64,000 nucleotides of DNA from Spinacia oleracea (lineage: Eukaryota; Streptophyta; Magnoliopsida; Caryophyllales; Amaranthaceae): positions 1,302,001-1,366,000 of the forward strand of contig NC_079491.1 in the NCBI RefSeq assembly GCF_020520425.1, given 5' to 3'. Both the position numbers and the translations under genes were made by a program. This document shows, piece by piece, positions 50,526 to 62,793 of this stretch (positions within the stretch are counted from its first letter, which is position 1; the number at the start of each line of letters is the position of its first letter). Below the pieces are notes generated by a model. That model was not told the origin of the DNA. It saw only the letters and a program-made list of their open reading frames with translations, and ran no database searches.

Positions 50526-51640
50526 TAATGTCAATTAATTAATAAAATATTAAGAAGACGATATCTAAAATTTAGGATCAAATCTCGGCTATATTAGTTA
50601 TCGAGTTGTACTCTCTGACACAAAATTAATTAACAACACTTTATAATATCAAATTCTAACCATCGGTCTTTGACATGTTTTCCTTAGTCAACACATAGAC
50701 CGTGAAATTAAACTAATAAAACAAAATAACCTTCATATAAGTATATAGTGTTAATTGATCAAAATTCATATTTTGTTTTTTTATTTAAAAGTCAACAAAA
50801 AAAAAATGAAATTGGTATTATGTGATGTGGCAGCTGACATGAGGCATGAAGTAGTATGCTATTAACATCATTCCTTGCATCTACACCTAGCTTTGCCTCG
50901 ATACATATATTATTGAGGTCATTGTTGACTTGTTGTTGCATGATTGTAAATACTCAATTTATACTTTGACTTTATTCTTACATTTCTCTGTGACTATTTC
51001 TTTACGATTTGTACTTTCAATACCAAGTATATCAAGATTTTATATTTATTTACTTATTAAAATTACTTTTATACATTAATGATCAAAATTATACGCTTAG
51101 AGGCTATACTAGGACATATTAAAATCAAATTGCGTCAGCTAAAAGACAAGGAAGAGTAATATGTAACATCAATATAAATTTTTAAAAAAAGATGCAAAAT
51201 CTCCTTGATGTAAAACTTAATGGCTAAGTATATGTTTTATTTTATGTAGATCAATATTTTATAAATTGATAACATCATTTACACTTTAATGATTATTTAC
51301 ACGGATATTAAATTTAGTTGTTAAGTTTTTTAAACTTAACTTATTTTTCGTATACGTAATTTATCCCGAAAAAATTGAAAATAACTTCATTATTTTATGT
51401 CGTTTGAAGTCTAATCTCACTGAAAAATGACGTGCATATTTGTTTCCCATTCTAAACTTTAATTTTAAATCGCTAAAAACTTAGTTGTTAAGTTTCTTAA
51501 ACTTAACTTATTTTCCGTAAACGTAATTTCTCCCGATAGAAGTGAAAATAAATTGAAAACAACAATATTTAAATTTGTAGTTTACGTACGTAATATCATA
51601 CGTAACTGATTACTTTGAACTAATTGTGTTATACACAAAT
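50526..51640. other. AT-rich intergenic sequence
   Basis: A short diverged direct repeat (AAATTTAGTTGTTAAGTTT at about 51308 and AACTTAGTTGTTAAGTTTC at about 51479) is the only structure noticed. No gene. Confidence 0.4.
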
Positions 51641-51649
51641 TAAAATTTT

Positions 51650-51744
51650 ACGACGTCGTTATTTTATATTTTCTATTTAATATAAAATTTACGAATAAAT
51701 AATATAAAATAACGACGTCGTTATTTTATTTTATACGACGTCGT
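51650..51744. repeat. Three copies of the palindrome ACGACGTCGT within inverted repeats
   Basis: The self-complementary ACGACGTCGT occurs at 51650-51659, 51712-51721 and 51735-51744. The flanks TTATTTTATATT and AATATAAAATAA make a larger inverted repeat. The core contains ACGT, the bZIP recognition core, but no gene is nearby. Confidence 0.8.
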
Positions 51745-51769
51745 AAAATTTACTAGTCCCTTTTGGAAT

Positions 51770-52570
51770 CTTTCATTATTTTTCGACTAAATTATAAATC
51801 TTATTTTCATTAGACAAAACCATTAGATTTCATACGTGACGCTCTAATATTTCAACAAATGAGCCTCTTTTATATTAGAATAGATTTTAGCCCGTGCAAT
51901 ACACGAATTCTATTAAATTATTAACTTAAAATAAAACTTCTATAACAACTGCTATATTTATATATTAGATTAGGTTAATGTTTGATTCGAATTAAGTTTC
52001 GTTTTAGATTTATTTTTTAGTTATTAGAGTATTTGATTTTGGATAGAGTTGTACATATAAGTAATTAGTTAATTAAAATATCTAAGTAGCACCTAAATAT
52101 TTATCTACGTGTCATTCGACTTTTTTAATTCAAAAATAATTTTAAAATCTTATTTTTCTTTGGCGGAAACCATTAGATTTCCTACATGACGCTCTAATAT
52201 ATTGGATTGGTGTTTGATTTTGGATTGAATTTTATTTTAGATTAGTGTTTGATTTTGGATGAAATTTACTTTAGATTTATACTTTAATTATTAGAGTGTT
52301 TGATTTTGGATGGAGTTGTATATATTACTAATTAATTAATTAAAATACCTATGTGGCACCTAATTAATTAACTATGTGGCACTCGATTTTTTTAATTAAT
52401 AAATAAATTAGAAATCTTATTTTTCATTGGCCGTAATCATTAGATTTCCTACGTGGTGCTCTAATAATTCAACAAATATGCCTCTTATATATATATATAT
52501 ATCCTAGAATTTAGCTAATGCGATGCACGAATTCTATTAAATTGTTAAGTTAAAATAAAACTCATATATA
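51770..52570 (-). repeat. Tandem block of reverse Helitron-end-like segments
   Basis: CATTAGATTTC followed by GCTCTAATA occurs near 51820, 52180 and 52440, and GCACGAATTCTATTAAATT or its variant near 51900 and 52525. Spacings of about 360 and 260 bp suggest unequal duplication. GCCCGTGCAATACACG looks like an inverted Helitron 3' hairpin. Confidence 0.55.
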
Positions 52571-52574
52571 TACC

Positions 52575-52640
52575 AATTAGTTATTTTTTTGAAAGGAAAA
52601 TTAATTAATTAATAAAGAGTCATACGACATCTACGTGATT
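52575..52640 (-). mobile_element. Small retroposon 3'-end fragment
   Basis: On the minus strand AGATGTCGTATGACTCTTTA leads to CCTTTCAAAAAAA, similar to the 62-bp poly-A insert at 62599-62660. Confidence 0.45.
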
Positions 52641-53036
52641 ATTATTGTAGTTAATGTAAACTTATTTCTAAAAATTTGAAAATTTCAAAACGAATTTTGA
52701 TACCGTACGTTTTCAAAAAAATAAAATTATTCATTGTTTTGTGATCCAATTATTTTAAATTGGAAAATATACAAATTCACGCTTATTATCATTTATGAAT
52801 TTTCCCAACTGCGAGTCGTTGATCCCATTAAAAACAGATATGTGAGGCCACAATTTTATGACTTAATCACATACTATGTACGGAGTACATTTTATGTTAT
52901 CGTACTTGCATTGCAAGTAGGTTAACTTAACTAGGGATGGTATAATTATATACGAAGTATATATATAAGTGTTAAAATTTGACGACCAATTAAATTTATG
53001 CAAACAAAATTGAAAAAAATAATTAAAATGATAATA

Positions 53037-53290
53037 CTTCCTCCGTTCTGGAAATATCGCACCATTTTTTTACACTATTCACACTACGACTTTGACAATT
53101 TTTTGTAATTCGTATGTACGTAATAAAATTTTAGTCATGTGGTGTCATGTTAGATTCATATCGATATATATTTTCTAAATATTAATTTTTTAAAATTTTT
53201 ACCTGCACACTATTTGAGATATTAAGAGTCAAAGTAATTGTTAAAGGAGTAAAAGTCAACCATGGTTCGATATTTCCGGAACGGATGAAG
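53037..53290. mobile_element. Stowaway-like MITE (family 6)
   Basis: CTTCCTCCGTTCTGGAAATA / TATTTCCGGAACGGATGAAG with TA flanks, 254 bp; relative of 47025-47279. Confidence 0.82.
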
Positions 53291-53296
53291 TATATA

Positions 53297-53829
53297 CAGG
53301 GGCGGATCTACTATGTAAATTGGGTAGACATTAATGTCTACCCAGTTTTTTAATTGAAAAATCATTTTAATAGGCTGAATATTTAAAAAAAGGAGAAAAA
53401 ACACAAAATTGTCCAATCTAGGATTCCTCACTAACACTCCAGCATCTTACCTTCATGTTTCTTTGTTGCAAATTAAATATATAAAACTTATTTTCAATTC
53501 GCCAAGTATTTAAATGTCCAGTTTATTTTTATTTGTTTTTTTTGTTTTTTTTCCCGGGGTGGCACGTCATATTCTCTTCTGATTTTTAATTTCTACTTCA
53601 TATATTTTTAAAATTTTGTTGTTATTTGCTATATAACACAGAGTACTCCGTATACATTTATATTGTATAATCTTTAAAATCTTAGAATTTATAAAATAAC
53701 GGGGAAAGGTGAAATTGGTAAATTTTATGTAAACATTTTAATTAGTACTCTGCAAAATGTCATTTTCATTGTATCTTTTTTTTATACTTTTTGTGTCTAC
53801 CCTATTTCAAAATCCTGGGTACGCCACTG
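53297..53829. mobile_element. hAT-type element (CAGNGGCG ends)
   Basis: CAGGGGCGGATC and GGGTACGCCACTG ends, flanks AGTATATA and AATATATA (7 of 8 matching), 533 bp; the same end type as 946-1497. It starts six bases after the preceding MITE. Confidence 0.72.
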
Positions 53830-53867
53830 AATATATATATACTTCGTACTTTGTATAATATATTAAT

Positions 53868-54716
53868 GGGAAATTCTCTATGGTAGCATTATACTTTTGT
53901 AAATTCTCAATGGTAACAAAGTTATTGGCATTTTCTCAAATATAGCATTAACAATACATATTTTCTCTAATATAGCATTATTGCAGTAATTTCAACATAA
54001 TTTACCAATATAATATTAACTATGGTTAAAAATCAATTCTTTGTTTGTTCGTTAACTCGATTCAATCGAATAACCTCCAAGCAGTCGCTCTCCACCACCA
54101 CTTTAGATAAGCCTACATCCCTGGCTACCCGCAAGCCCCAGACTACAACTATAGCTTCCGCCACAACGGGTTCCCACACCTGTTTGAACTGGACAACAAC
54201 ACATGTGTAGAAACCCCCTGCATCATCCATATAGAAATTGAGGTTTAGTTTCTCGTAAGAATCAATTAAGAGCTTCAAATTTTGACCAAAAATTTGAGAT
54301 GAAAATAGAAATCCATATAGAAATTGTACAGGAAAGGGGATTATAATTGAAAGAAATGAGGAGTAATTGAACGAAAAAGAAAACTCAAAAGAAGAACAAA
54401 TCCGAGGAAGCAGATGAAGGGGTGAGAGGAAAGGATGAAGAACATACCTGGAAAAAAAATGAGGGGTTGCAGAGGACTTTAATCGTGATTGTTGGAGACC
54501 TTTTGGTTTGAATATTTGAGGATAGTAAAATAGGGTAATTAATTTAACTGATTTTTAACCATAGTTAATATTATATTGGTAAATTATGTTGAAATTACTG
54601 CAATAATGCTATATTAGAGAAAATCTGTATTATTAATGTTATTTTTGAGAAAATGCCAATAATTTTGTTACCATTGAGAATTTACAAAAGTATAATGCTA
54701 CCATAGAGAATTTCCC
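53868..54716. mobile_element. Pack-MULE-like element
   Basis: Perfect 9-bp duplication TATATTAAT (53859-53867 and 54717-54725) and about 165-bp inverted arms starting GGGAAATTCTCTATGG. The centre holds a host-like coding fragment (next entry) rather than a transposase. Confidence 0.9.
54033..54278 (-). pseudogene. RNase H-like (RVT_3-type) fragment inside the MULE
   Basis: An 81-codon open frame on the minus strand includes WEPVVAEAIVVVWGLRVARD and KVVVESDCLEVI. This is the Ala-Glu-Ala...Gly-Leu...Val-Glu-Ser-Asp pattern of plant RNase H-like domains found in LINE ends and in a large plant gene family. It is a fragment with no clear start, so probably captured and not expressed as a protein. 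The last codons run into the left arm. Confidence 0.6.
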
Positions 54717-54726
54717 TATATTAATT

Positions 54727-55190
54727 ATACTGGGTATAAGATTGGGACATTGCATGTGTTAGCCTGGATCAAATATGGACCAGATTGTTACATGTTCATG
54801 AAATCATAATACGTTACAGTCCCACACACACTAACACTATACAATTGGATAAGATCATATATGAAATTGATGTTGGATTAACATAAGTGCGTACCAGACA
54901 ATAATGTACGTTTTTTGACAACATTATACTAACCATTTAATTGGTTAGACGTTATTTTAGCAATATAGCTATAGTACTACCTAGGAGATCGATAGCTCAT
55001 ATATTAGGTACCACAAGAATTATATGTTACAACAATATAATGTCCATTACTCCATTCGTACTACTATTAACATGCATATCCACGTTAATAGTACTACATT
55101 TTGCTTTCACGGATTCTATTATGTACGTACGTAAGAGGAAATTAAGTTTATTTAGCTGTCATATGAAGATAATACAGGCTAAAGTGAATG
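54727..55190. other. AT-rich spacer
   Basis: No gene; the open frame across 54941-55195 has no recognisable features. Confidence 0.4.
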
Positions 55191-55198
55191 GTTAGGAG

Positions 55199-55579
55199 TA
55201 GACCTGGTTATCGGGTGGGTTGGGTCAGGGTCGGTGCGGGTCAAAAGAGGGTCGGGTATTGAAAGGGTCATTTTTAGCGGGTCGATAATGGGCGGGTCAA
55301 AAGCGGGTTGCGGGTCATTAGTGGGCGGGTCAATAAACGAGCAATGAAAAATGAAAAACAAAAGAGTCATGTGCAAGTACAAGTGAATGCGAAGCTATAC
55401 ACGTAATTTTTTGTACCATTACTATTTTAATTTTCAAAATAATTGTAGTATAAGTTTGACCCTATAATGACCCTGTCCAATAAAGGCCCTGTCCAATAAG
55501 AGCCCTGCCCAATAAAAGTCCTATTAACTTGACCCTAACCCTATATCCATTGGACTACCCTGTCCAATAACCAGGTCTA
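55199..55579. mobile_element. hAT MITE (TAGACCTGG ends)
   Basis: TAGACCTGGTTAT and ATAACCAGGTCTA are inverted, with a perfect 8-bp duplication GTTAGGAG (55191-55198 and 55580-55587), 381 bp. The interior is GGGCGGGTCAA-rich. Confidence 0.93.
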
Positions 55580-55587
55580 GTTAGGAG

Positions 55588-57197
55588 CGAGCATTCCGTT
55601 ATCTGTTCAATGTGTGAATGAATGATGCGTATTTATGATGTGTGTGTTTGTGTGTGTATACGTATTTTTGTGCGCTTGTATTAAATATAACCGTGTTTTT
55701 GAGAATGTAGTACTCTGCGTAATTCATAAGTGATGGACAAAAAGGCGGTATGTATCTCACGTCTCGATTATTACAAGTAGGTTATGAATTTATGAATTTA
55801 GAGAGGACTAGGTAATTAAGAGTGTAGGAGAGGTACCACAAAAATCAATTGTTGTTATGAACAATAAATTTTTAATTGATCAATTCGTACAATGATAAAG
55901 ATGTAACCACGTTATTATAAGTTGCATGATGTAGATCATTGTATGGATAAAGATGCAAATTAAAAGAGAAATGAATGGAATTGTTTGTTTTACAAGGGTG
56001 CATTGCTAATTCTTTTGGACCACAACAAGGTGATCCAAACAATCCAAGTAGTTTACCGAGGAAGGTGATGGATAATTAATTTATAGATTGAGAAAATAAT
56101 TAACACTAGACCTTATTATCATGAGTGTGACCTAATGGCTCGATCCGAAAAATAATGAGTTTTTGGCATAATTTTTAGACCTGCCTTGGTCATACCCGAC
56201 TTAAAACTTTTTAGATGGGTTTTGAGTAATTAAAAATTGGAATTTTAGTTATAAAACCAACCTGCTAAAAAATAGCGGATTTTAGGAAAAAAAATCGATC
56301 CTACCCGACCTAATGAGCGGAAGTTTTGGTCGTGGCAACCCAACCCAACTTTTGATCAGGTGTAATAAGACTGGTTAAGAATAATTAGTACGTCTTTTAA
56401 AACTATGCACACATCAAAATGAAATTATTTTCTAATAAAAAGCGAGATTAGACAGAGATAATAATTATTTTCAGACAGGGGCCGGAAGTATACATGTGTC
56501 ATTCACTAGCGAGTGAAGCTAGCACTCCAATCATAGGCTAAGCACACCAAGTAGCGTAGGAAATCAATTCAATAGGGGTCCTAAAATACATGTGCATAAA
56601 GTGTGCTCACTTTACACTCAAAATTAAACTCATGCATGTGCTAAAGGAAGAACAACCATCATTATATAACAAGCAAAATTAAGTTAATTAAAGGAACACC
56701 AAACTAATTAAACCAAATTAAAAGATAATTAAAGCTGTCCATAATCTTTAATTAATTAATTAATTAATTAATTTCGGGTGCAAAAAAATAAAGAGCTTGT
56801 TTTTTTGGGTGGTTTATTCCTTTATTCTCCCTTCTCTTTTTCTTTTCCTTTCAACTTTAAAGAATAAATTAATTTTCAGAAGTCCAAGGAAAGAATACAA
56901 CCATGTGAATTATAGGGTACAAAGAGCTTTTTTTCTTCAACTATTTAATTAATTAAAAAGAGAAACAGGAGCTCTATTTATACAACAAGTACGAGTAAAT
57001 AACTTTAATAGAGTAATTTGTAAAAGAATTTTTTTTTTTAAAAAAAAAGTTGATAAAAATGGAGTAACGTAATTGGTTGATTTGGCACGAAAATCGATAA
57101 ATAAACAAACCCTAAACTTTTAAATTTAACAGGGGATGTTCCAATACATTGCACCTTTAACTTGTACCATAATATTCCTTTAGTATTTAATTTGTTA
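55588..57197. other. AT-rich intergenic sequence
   Basis: Contains a TTAA/AATT run near 56743-56775. I see no gene. Confidence 0.4.
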
Positions 57198-57525
57198 CTC
57201 CCTCCGTCCCGGAATACTTGACCTGTTTTCCTTATCGGGCCGTCCTTTAATACTTGATCTGTTTCTAAAAATGGAAATATTCTAACAATATTATATTATT
57301 TCTCACTCCACCCCTATTAACCCACCTACCCCCTACTCCATACAAAAAATAATTAAAAATTCAACCCCTACTCTCCTCCAACCCCACCCCTTTACACATT
57401 TTCCACTAACTACATTAAAATAATACCCCACTATCAACTACTACCTATTAAATTAAATAAGTCAATTCAAATCTCTTAAACTCTGTGCCGGTCAAACCGA
57501 GTCGAGTATTCCGGGACGGAGGAAG
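57198..57525. mobile_element. Stowaway-type MITE (family 1), uninterrupted
   Basis: CTCCCTCCGTCCCGGAATAC / GTATTCCGGGACGGAGGAAG, TA flanks, 328 bp. Serves as the empty-site reference for 2156-2808. Confidence 0.92.
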
Positions 57526-57836
57526 TATCTTTTAACCGTATAGTATTGTCCAAATTTAATTCAACCCAATTTAATGTAAATAAATAGATTAATGTTGTAT
57601 ATACGAGGTTCAAGTAGTACAATTACATTGGTTATATAACAACCTCCAAAAAAAAGACCATAAAAACATAGGTTAGTTAAATATATTTGGCTCTTAGTTA
57701 AGTTAGCCAACATGCTGACAGAAAAACGTACGTTGAAGCTTATTAGTTGTACTAGGACATGCATGATGCATCCATGGAGATTTGAATTCAAATAATAATC
57801 ATTTGTGGTTTTGTGGTTTTTTTTTTTTGTTTGTTT

Positions 57837-57868
<32 letters not shown>

Positions 57869-58440
57869 TGCATCAATATAGTGCATGGTATCGAATTATT
57901 GATTATCAAGTACGAGTACATACTAATAATATAAGAGACCTAAATGGAACTAAAGTTTATCGATCAGCCGAGTCATATATGATTTTTTATTTTTTTTAGC
58001 GTGTGAAGAATGGTTGATTCTTATCGATCTCCTTACATGAATTGGTTATTATTTATTCGGTTTTCTTTTATTTGTATACGGAGTTGGGATTTCATGCTTA
58101 ATTAACCAAAATTTCTTTGAATAGAACCATACTTTATTTAAAACGCTGAATTTGAATGAAATTAATTTTAAAACATAATATTAATTTTTCGTGTTAAGTT
58201 ATTGTCAAATCAATATACGCTCAATAAAATGTTGAGCAACAATGGTAGTGTAATTTGCTAAAGGGTCCATGCTACGCTATTGTGTATATGTAAATGGAGT
58301 AAACTATGTATTGGCTACTACTCCGTATTATTTTATATGACATATGTTGAATGAAAAGACCTATATTATGTAAGATGATCGAAATAGGGGATAACTCTCA
58401 AAAGTTTAAAACTCCTCAAATTATATAAAATAATTTGATA
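57526..58440. other. AT-rich spacer with a poly-T tract
   Basis: 57819-57867 is almost pure T with a few TTTG units. No gene. Confidence 0.5.
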
Positions 58441-58673
58441 CACTACAAGAATTTGTATCTTTAACGACAATCTAATTACAACGGGTCAAAAATCTTGTCG
58501 CAAACCAAACAAAGACGGGAACAACCGTCGCAAATGTCTTTTACGACAGGATTTTCCATTAACGACAGCCCCTTTTATGACGGGTTCGCGACAGGAAATC
58601 CCGTCATTAATCAACGATTATTGGCCTTTAGCGACGGGATTTCCCGTCGTTAATTGTACAATTTTTTGTAGTG
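58441..58673. mobile_element. CACTA-type MITE, copy 3
   Basis: CACTACAAGAATTTGTATC and ACAATTTTTTGTAGTG ends, ATA on both sides (58438-58440, 58674-58676), 233 bp. The best-preserved ends of the three copies. Confidence 0.92.
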
Positions 58674-59157
58674 ATATTATCTGTATTTTCAAGAAAAATA
58701 ATAGATTTAATTTAAAGAGTAAGCTAGCATGGGTAACATATATTTCAAATAAAGAATAGCAATCAAGTTCAAATTGGATGAGTTTAGAATCAAATTTATG
58801 GTATATTTTGAGTGGACATCTAACTTTGTGTAGATCTTAGCTTATCATAATTATTAATAATATAAAGTACAACCCTTTAATACTTTGATGATAAATACGA
58901 GTAAGAAATTCCAATGTATTTGGGAAAAATCAGAAAGCTGTATTTTGTACTACAAGTGGAGTGTAATAATATATAAATTAATTCGATTGAAAAATCAGAA
59001 GATAAATAAATTAGAATTAAACAATTCTGTGTACTAAGTAGATAGATTTATGTTGGAAGTGGATTGGCTCGATCGTATATATGGATTATGGAAAGGAATA
59101 CAACGGCTTTTTTGCATCTCATCGATCTTCAGAGAATTTCCTGACAAATTAAATGCC

Positions 59158-59249
<92 letters not shown>

Positions 59250-59250
59250 T
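59158..59250 (+). repeat. TTA microsatellite, about 31 units
   Basis: An uninterrupted trinucleotide run. The poly-Leu frame across it is not a gene. Confidence 0.97.
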
Positions 59251-59599
59251 CATTCTGCATTTTATCATATAAAGATAAAGCTCTATAATTTTATATCAAA
59301 ATTATGCAGGGAACACCATGTGATCGATCTGCCCATCTAGCTTCCCTCAAATAACTACCACTAATTTCTAAAAAGAATAATAATTTTATTATTCCCTTAA
59401 CTTCGAATTTTATTTTTGTACTCCGTATATATGGATCAAAATATTATCAATTGAAATGAATTATATATTTTTTGGCCGAATGAGCCACAATGTACAATAC
59501 AAATTATAAATGGTGACAGATATTCAAATCCAAAACCTATTATACACAGGCCCTCGTTTTTAACCACTAAGTCAATACTTCACTAGTAAATTGATTATA

Positions 59600-60150
59600 C
59601 TAGATTAGGTCCCGTGCATGCACATATATTTTAAAATTAGTTGACTACTTTTTTATAATATATTTGACTGAAATATTTTTCTTACTGCAGTTATTACATA
59701 ATTAATAAATTTTGGACATATACTAATTTAATCATCTATTCCACGGAGTATACAATTTTCGTTCTACGTATTACATATTTTATATGTTTGATATGCTAAT
59801 TTGACCAAAATATTCGATATATTAATATGTTGATCTGGCCAAAATATTCGAGATATTAATATGCTGATTTGTCCAAGATATAGACTAAATATAATTTTTA
59901 TTATTAATATAACGATTTGATTAAAATATTAACAAAAATCATTTTTAGCAAATTATTATTATGTAACATATATTATTTCCATAATCTATAAACAAATATT
60001 TTTTCCATACATAAACAGTAATTGAAAATGGGTATAAAATAAAAAATAAAAAGTAGAGATTTTTTAGGAAAATATTTTTTGGGCGGGAAAATTTTGCACC
60101 AAAAAATGACACATGTCATTCATGGTGTCTGTTTTAGTATAATGTAATAG
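59600..60150 (-). mobile_element. Helitron, reverse orientation, uninterrupted
   Basis: On the minus strand it ends with GTGCATGCACGGGACCTAAT and CTAG (59600-59603). It starts near 60150 with CTATTACATTATACTAAAAC and ACACCATGAATGACATG. About 550 bp; a relative of 15371-17026 without the MULE. Confidence 0.8.
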
Positions 60151-60151
60151 T

Positions 60152-61064
60152 ATTTGGCAGAAATGAGTGGAAACATAAACATTAACTTCATAGACTTGTA
60201 CACAGTGAAGAATTAATAACTTGGGTTTGAATAAGGCAACTATCCAAAATCAATAAATGTGATTATGATAAAATATACATGCTTTGACCCAAATCAACTA
60301 GGCATATGTTGCCCCAACTTCTAATCAATTGTCATAACTTGGATAATATTGAGTAATTCGAATCAAACATCTATATTCCAAGTACAATGTTCAGAAGTTG
60401 CTCCAAATACAAATACAAATTTAAAAAAAACAAAAAAACAAATATAATATACTTTAACAACTTAAAAAAGAACGAAGGAAGTATATTGCATGGTGCTCGA
60501 CCAATTCATATTTTTTCATAAAATTTCAATACAATTCTACGTAGTATCAATTACAAATTAACGGCAAGATAAACTCCATCAAAACACACACATTTTAACG
60601 TTATTGATTATTAGATATATACCTGATTCGGTAAAGATATCGATTCGAATACCCGACCCATACTCAACTCTAATCAAGTAGCTCCACTACAAGGCTAAAA
60701 TAAGTGCACCAATAGAAATAGAATCTTCAGAAATTCGTCACTTTCTGCCTCCTTAGGGTTGGACATCCCTTGATAGTGGGAAGCCTATTTCTATATTCTT
60801 ATTCTTCTCTTCTCTTCTAATTTGCTTTTTATTTTCCTTCAACAAATAATTAAATGGGGTTTTCCTAGGATGCTGATTCTCATATATCAATGAATGATTA
60901 TGATATCTTAATTATAGATTAAGCTTTAAGTAAGTATATTGGACACCTTGCAATTAAGTTGGTGCCGTTTAGTGGGCGGGTGTTAGCATCATCATTATTT
61001 TAATTATTAGTATCATCTTAACTAATTAAACATGGTTAGTAGTGTATGGTCCCCTTGTAATCTA
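60152..61064. other. AT-rich intergenic sequence
   Basis: No gene recognised. Confidence 0.4.
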
Positions 61065-61423
61065 CTCCCTCCGTCTCTTTTTGTTTTTTACGTTTGGTAT
61101 TTTGCACGCGTTTTAACGACTAATTAATGTGCATTGAGATTCTTCTAAGTTTTTCATGTGAACGAGAAAAATTACGTTTATTTATAATGTTTTCACTTTT
61201 ATCAAAATTCTGATATTGGGAAAATAAGAAAAGGTTAATGTCTTTATGGAAAAGTACGTACGAGGGATTAAATGACTCAATTGATTTAATTGGTTAATAT
61301 AATAATTGGGCACAAATTTTGATAGAATATTAAATCATTTATGTGATAATATAAAAGGAAATGTGAAGAACATTTTGAAATACCCAAAAGGAAAACGTAA
61401 AAAATAAAAAGAGACGGAGGGAG
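61065..61423. mobile_element. Stowaway-type MITE (family 2)
   Basis: CTCCCTCCGTCTCTTTTTG / AAAAAGAGACGGAGGGAG with TA flanks, 359 bp; same family as 2402-2724 and 3019-3372. Confidence 0.92.
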
Positions 61424-61559
61424 TAACTCACTAATTAAACAAGTGGTACGGTATTCTAAAATTAATTATGCCCGTATTATGTATGATTCTGAGTAGTATA
61501 TATACCTCTTAACTAAATTTGTTTTGAATAAGATAGGTCATACTACGTAGTACATTAGT

Positions 61560-62110
61560 AGACCTAATTATGGCCGGACCCGGTCTAACTAGATCTGGCA
61601 AGCGTGTCGGTCAGGTTATAGAAAAATTAGTTTCGATTTTGGGTTAATTCGGCTTGGTTACTTCCGGGTTCGGGTTTATAAATGGTTGTTCAAGACCTGA
61701 ACTTTCGGGTCAACTCAAGGAGCAGAGAGAAACGGGTATTATATTTTCATTAATTTGTGTAATAAACATACAAAATGGGCACAAATTAACAAATTTCATA
61801 CACATGTTTATATTTAGTTAAATTTAACCTAACATAGTATAGATTCAAATCAAAATCATATTACAACCAACAATAGTAACAACAACGTGTTTATTACTTT
61901 ATTGTGCTTAAAATTTTTTATATACTCCTTATCATTTCATGTATTACTACAAATACAAAAAATTTCAATCGATCGGCTCAAAATTGAGTACGAGCATGTT
62001 TTTACCAATTATTTTTCAGGTTGTTCGGATTCGAATAAAATCAGATTACGGGTAATAAAATCTTGTTCAAGATCCAGTATTTTCGGGTCAATCTCTGACA
62101 GTTCTAGGTC
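61560..62110 (+). repeat. Dispersed repeat related to 3645-3960 and 7010-7480
   Basis: Shared order of motifs: GGGTTTATAAATGGTTGT, ATTTTCATTAATTTGTG, TTTATTGTGCTTAAAATT, CATGTATTACTA and a GGGTCAA end. It starts TAGACCTAATTATGGCCGG, an end typical of the hAT group. The open frame near 61887-62264 is inside it and has no known domain. Confidence 0.6.
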
Positions 62111-62411
62111 CAACTATGATAAAAAGGCAATTCTTCTCCCGAACCTCATAAAGAACATACCTAATTATATAATACCATGTTGTCATGGTCTAATAAGGTT
62201 GGAAATTCATTTTCGATTGAGCCTTGAAAATGGTCCTAGTGTACTACGTAGTACATTATATTGATGAGCCTTAAATCCAAGGAATTGAAACTCTTTTGCA
62301 CAACATTCACTAGCTAGTACAAATTGTACCAATTAAAGCGAGGTAATTTGCAAACCTATTTATTTTATTGTACGAGTATGTCCTCAACATTCGCTCCCTT
62401 ATTGACCATTT

Positions 62412-62793
62412 TGTTAGAATATGTTTTGAAACGGTCAAATTCTCTTCCTGCAACGTCCTACCACGTGGATCTCACTGCTCGGTGGAGCGAGTCGGGGTTT
62501 ACAGATTTTCTGGATTAGGGTTATTAGTTTTGGACCTGCTTTTTAATGGGTTTCGCATATTATATAAACTATTTAGGTCATAATTTAGTTGTATTTTGTA
62601 GATGTCGTATGACTATTTTATTCAATAACTAATTTTTTACCTTTAAAAAAAAAAAAAAACTTAGTTGTATTTTGAAATTGATATGTATTCCTCAAGATCA
62701 AAAAAACTTCTCCTCCTCTTTTTGTGGACTGCCTAATACATTGTTAGTGAACCACGTTAAATTTGCATGTTCTTTATTTGCGTTCTTAATTAT
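62412..62793 (+). mobile_element. LTR copy 1, truncated
   Basis: Begins TGTTAGAATATG; shares CCTCAAGATCAA, GTGGAC and GTGAACCACGTTAAAT with copy 2. Its 3' end is cut where copy 2 begins. A small retroposon is inserted at 62599-62660. Confidence 0.65.
62599..62660 (+). mobile_element. 62-bp poly-A retroposon inside the LTR
   Basis: Flanked by a perfect 14-bp duplication TTAGTTGTATTTTG (62585-62598 and 62661-62674) and ends with about 15 A. The body (AGATGTCGTATGACTATTTT) resembles the reverse of 52575-52640, so this looks like the 3' stub of a LINE or SINE family. Confidence 0.8.

Noticed and set aside
59050..59340. Poly-leucine frame
   Set aside because: Created by the TTA microsatellite at 59158-59250.
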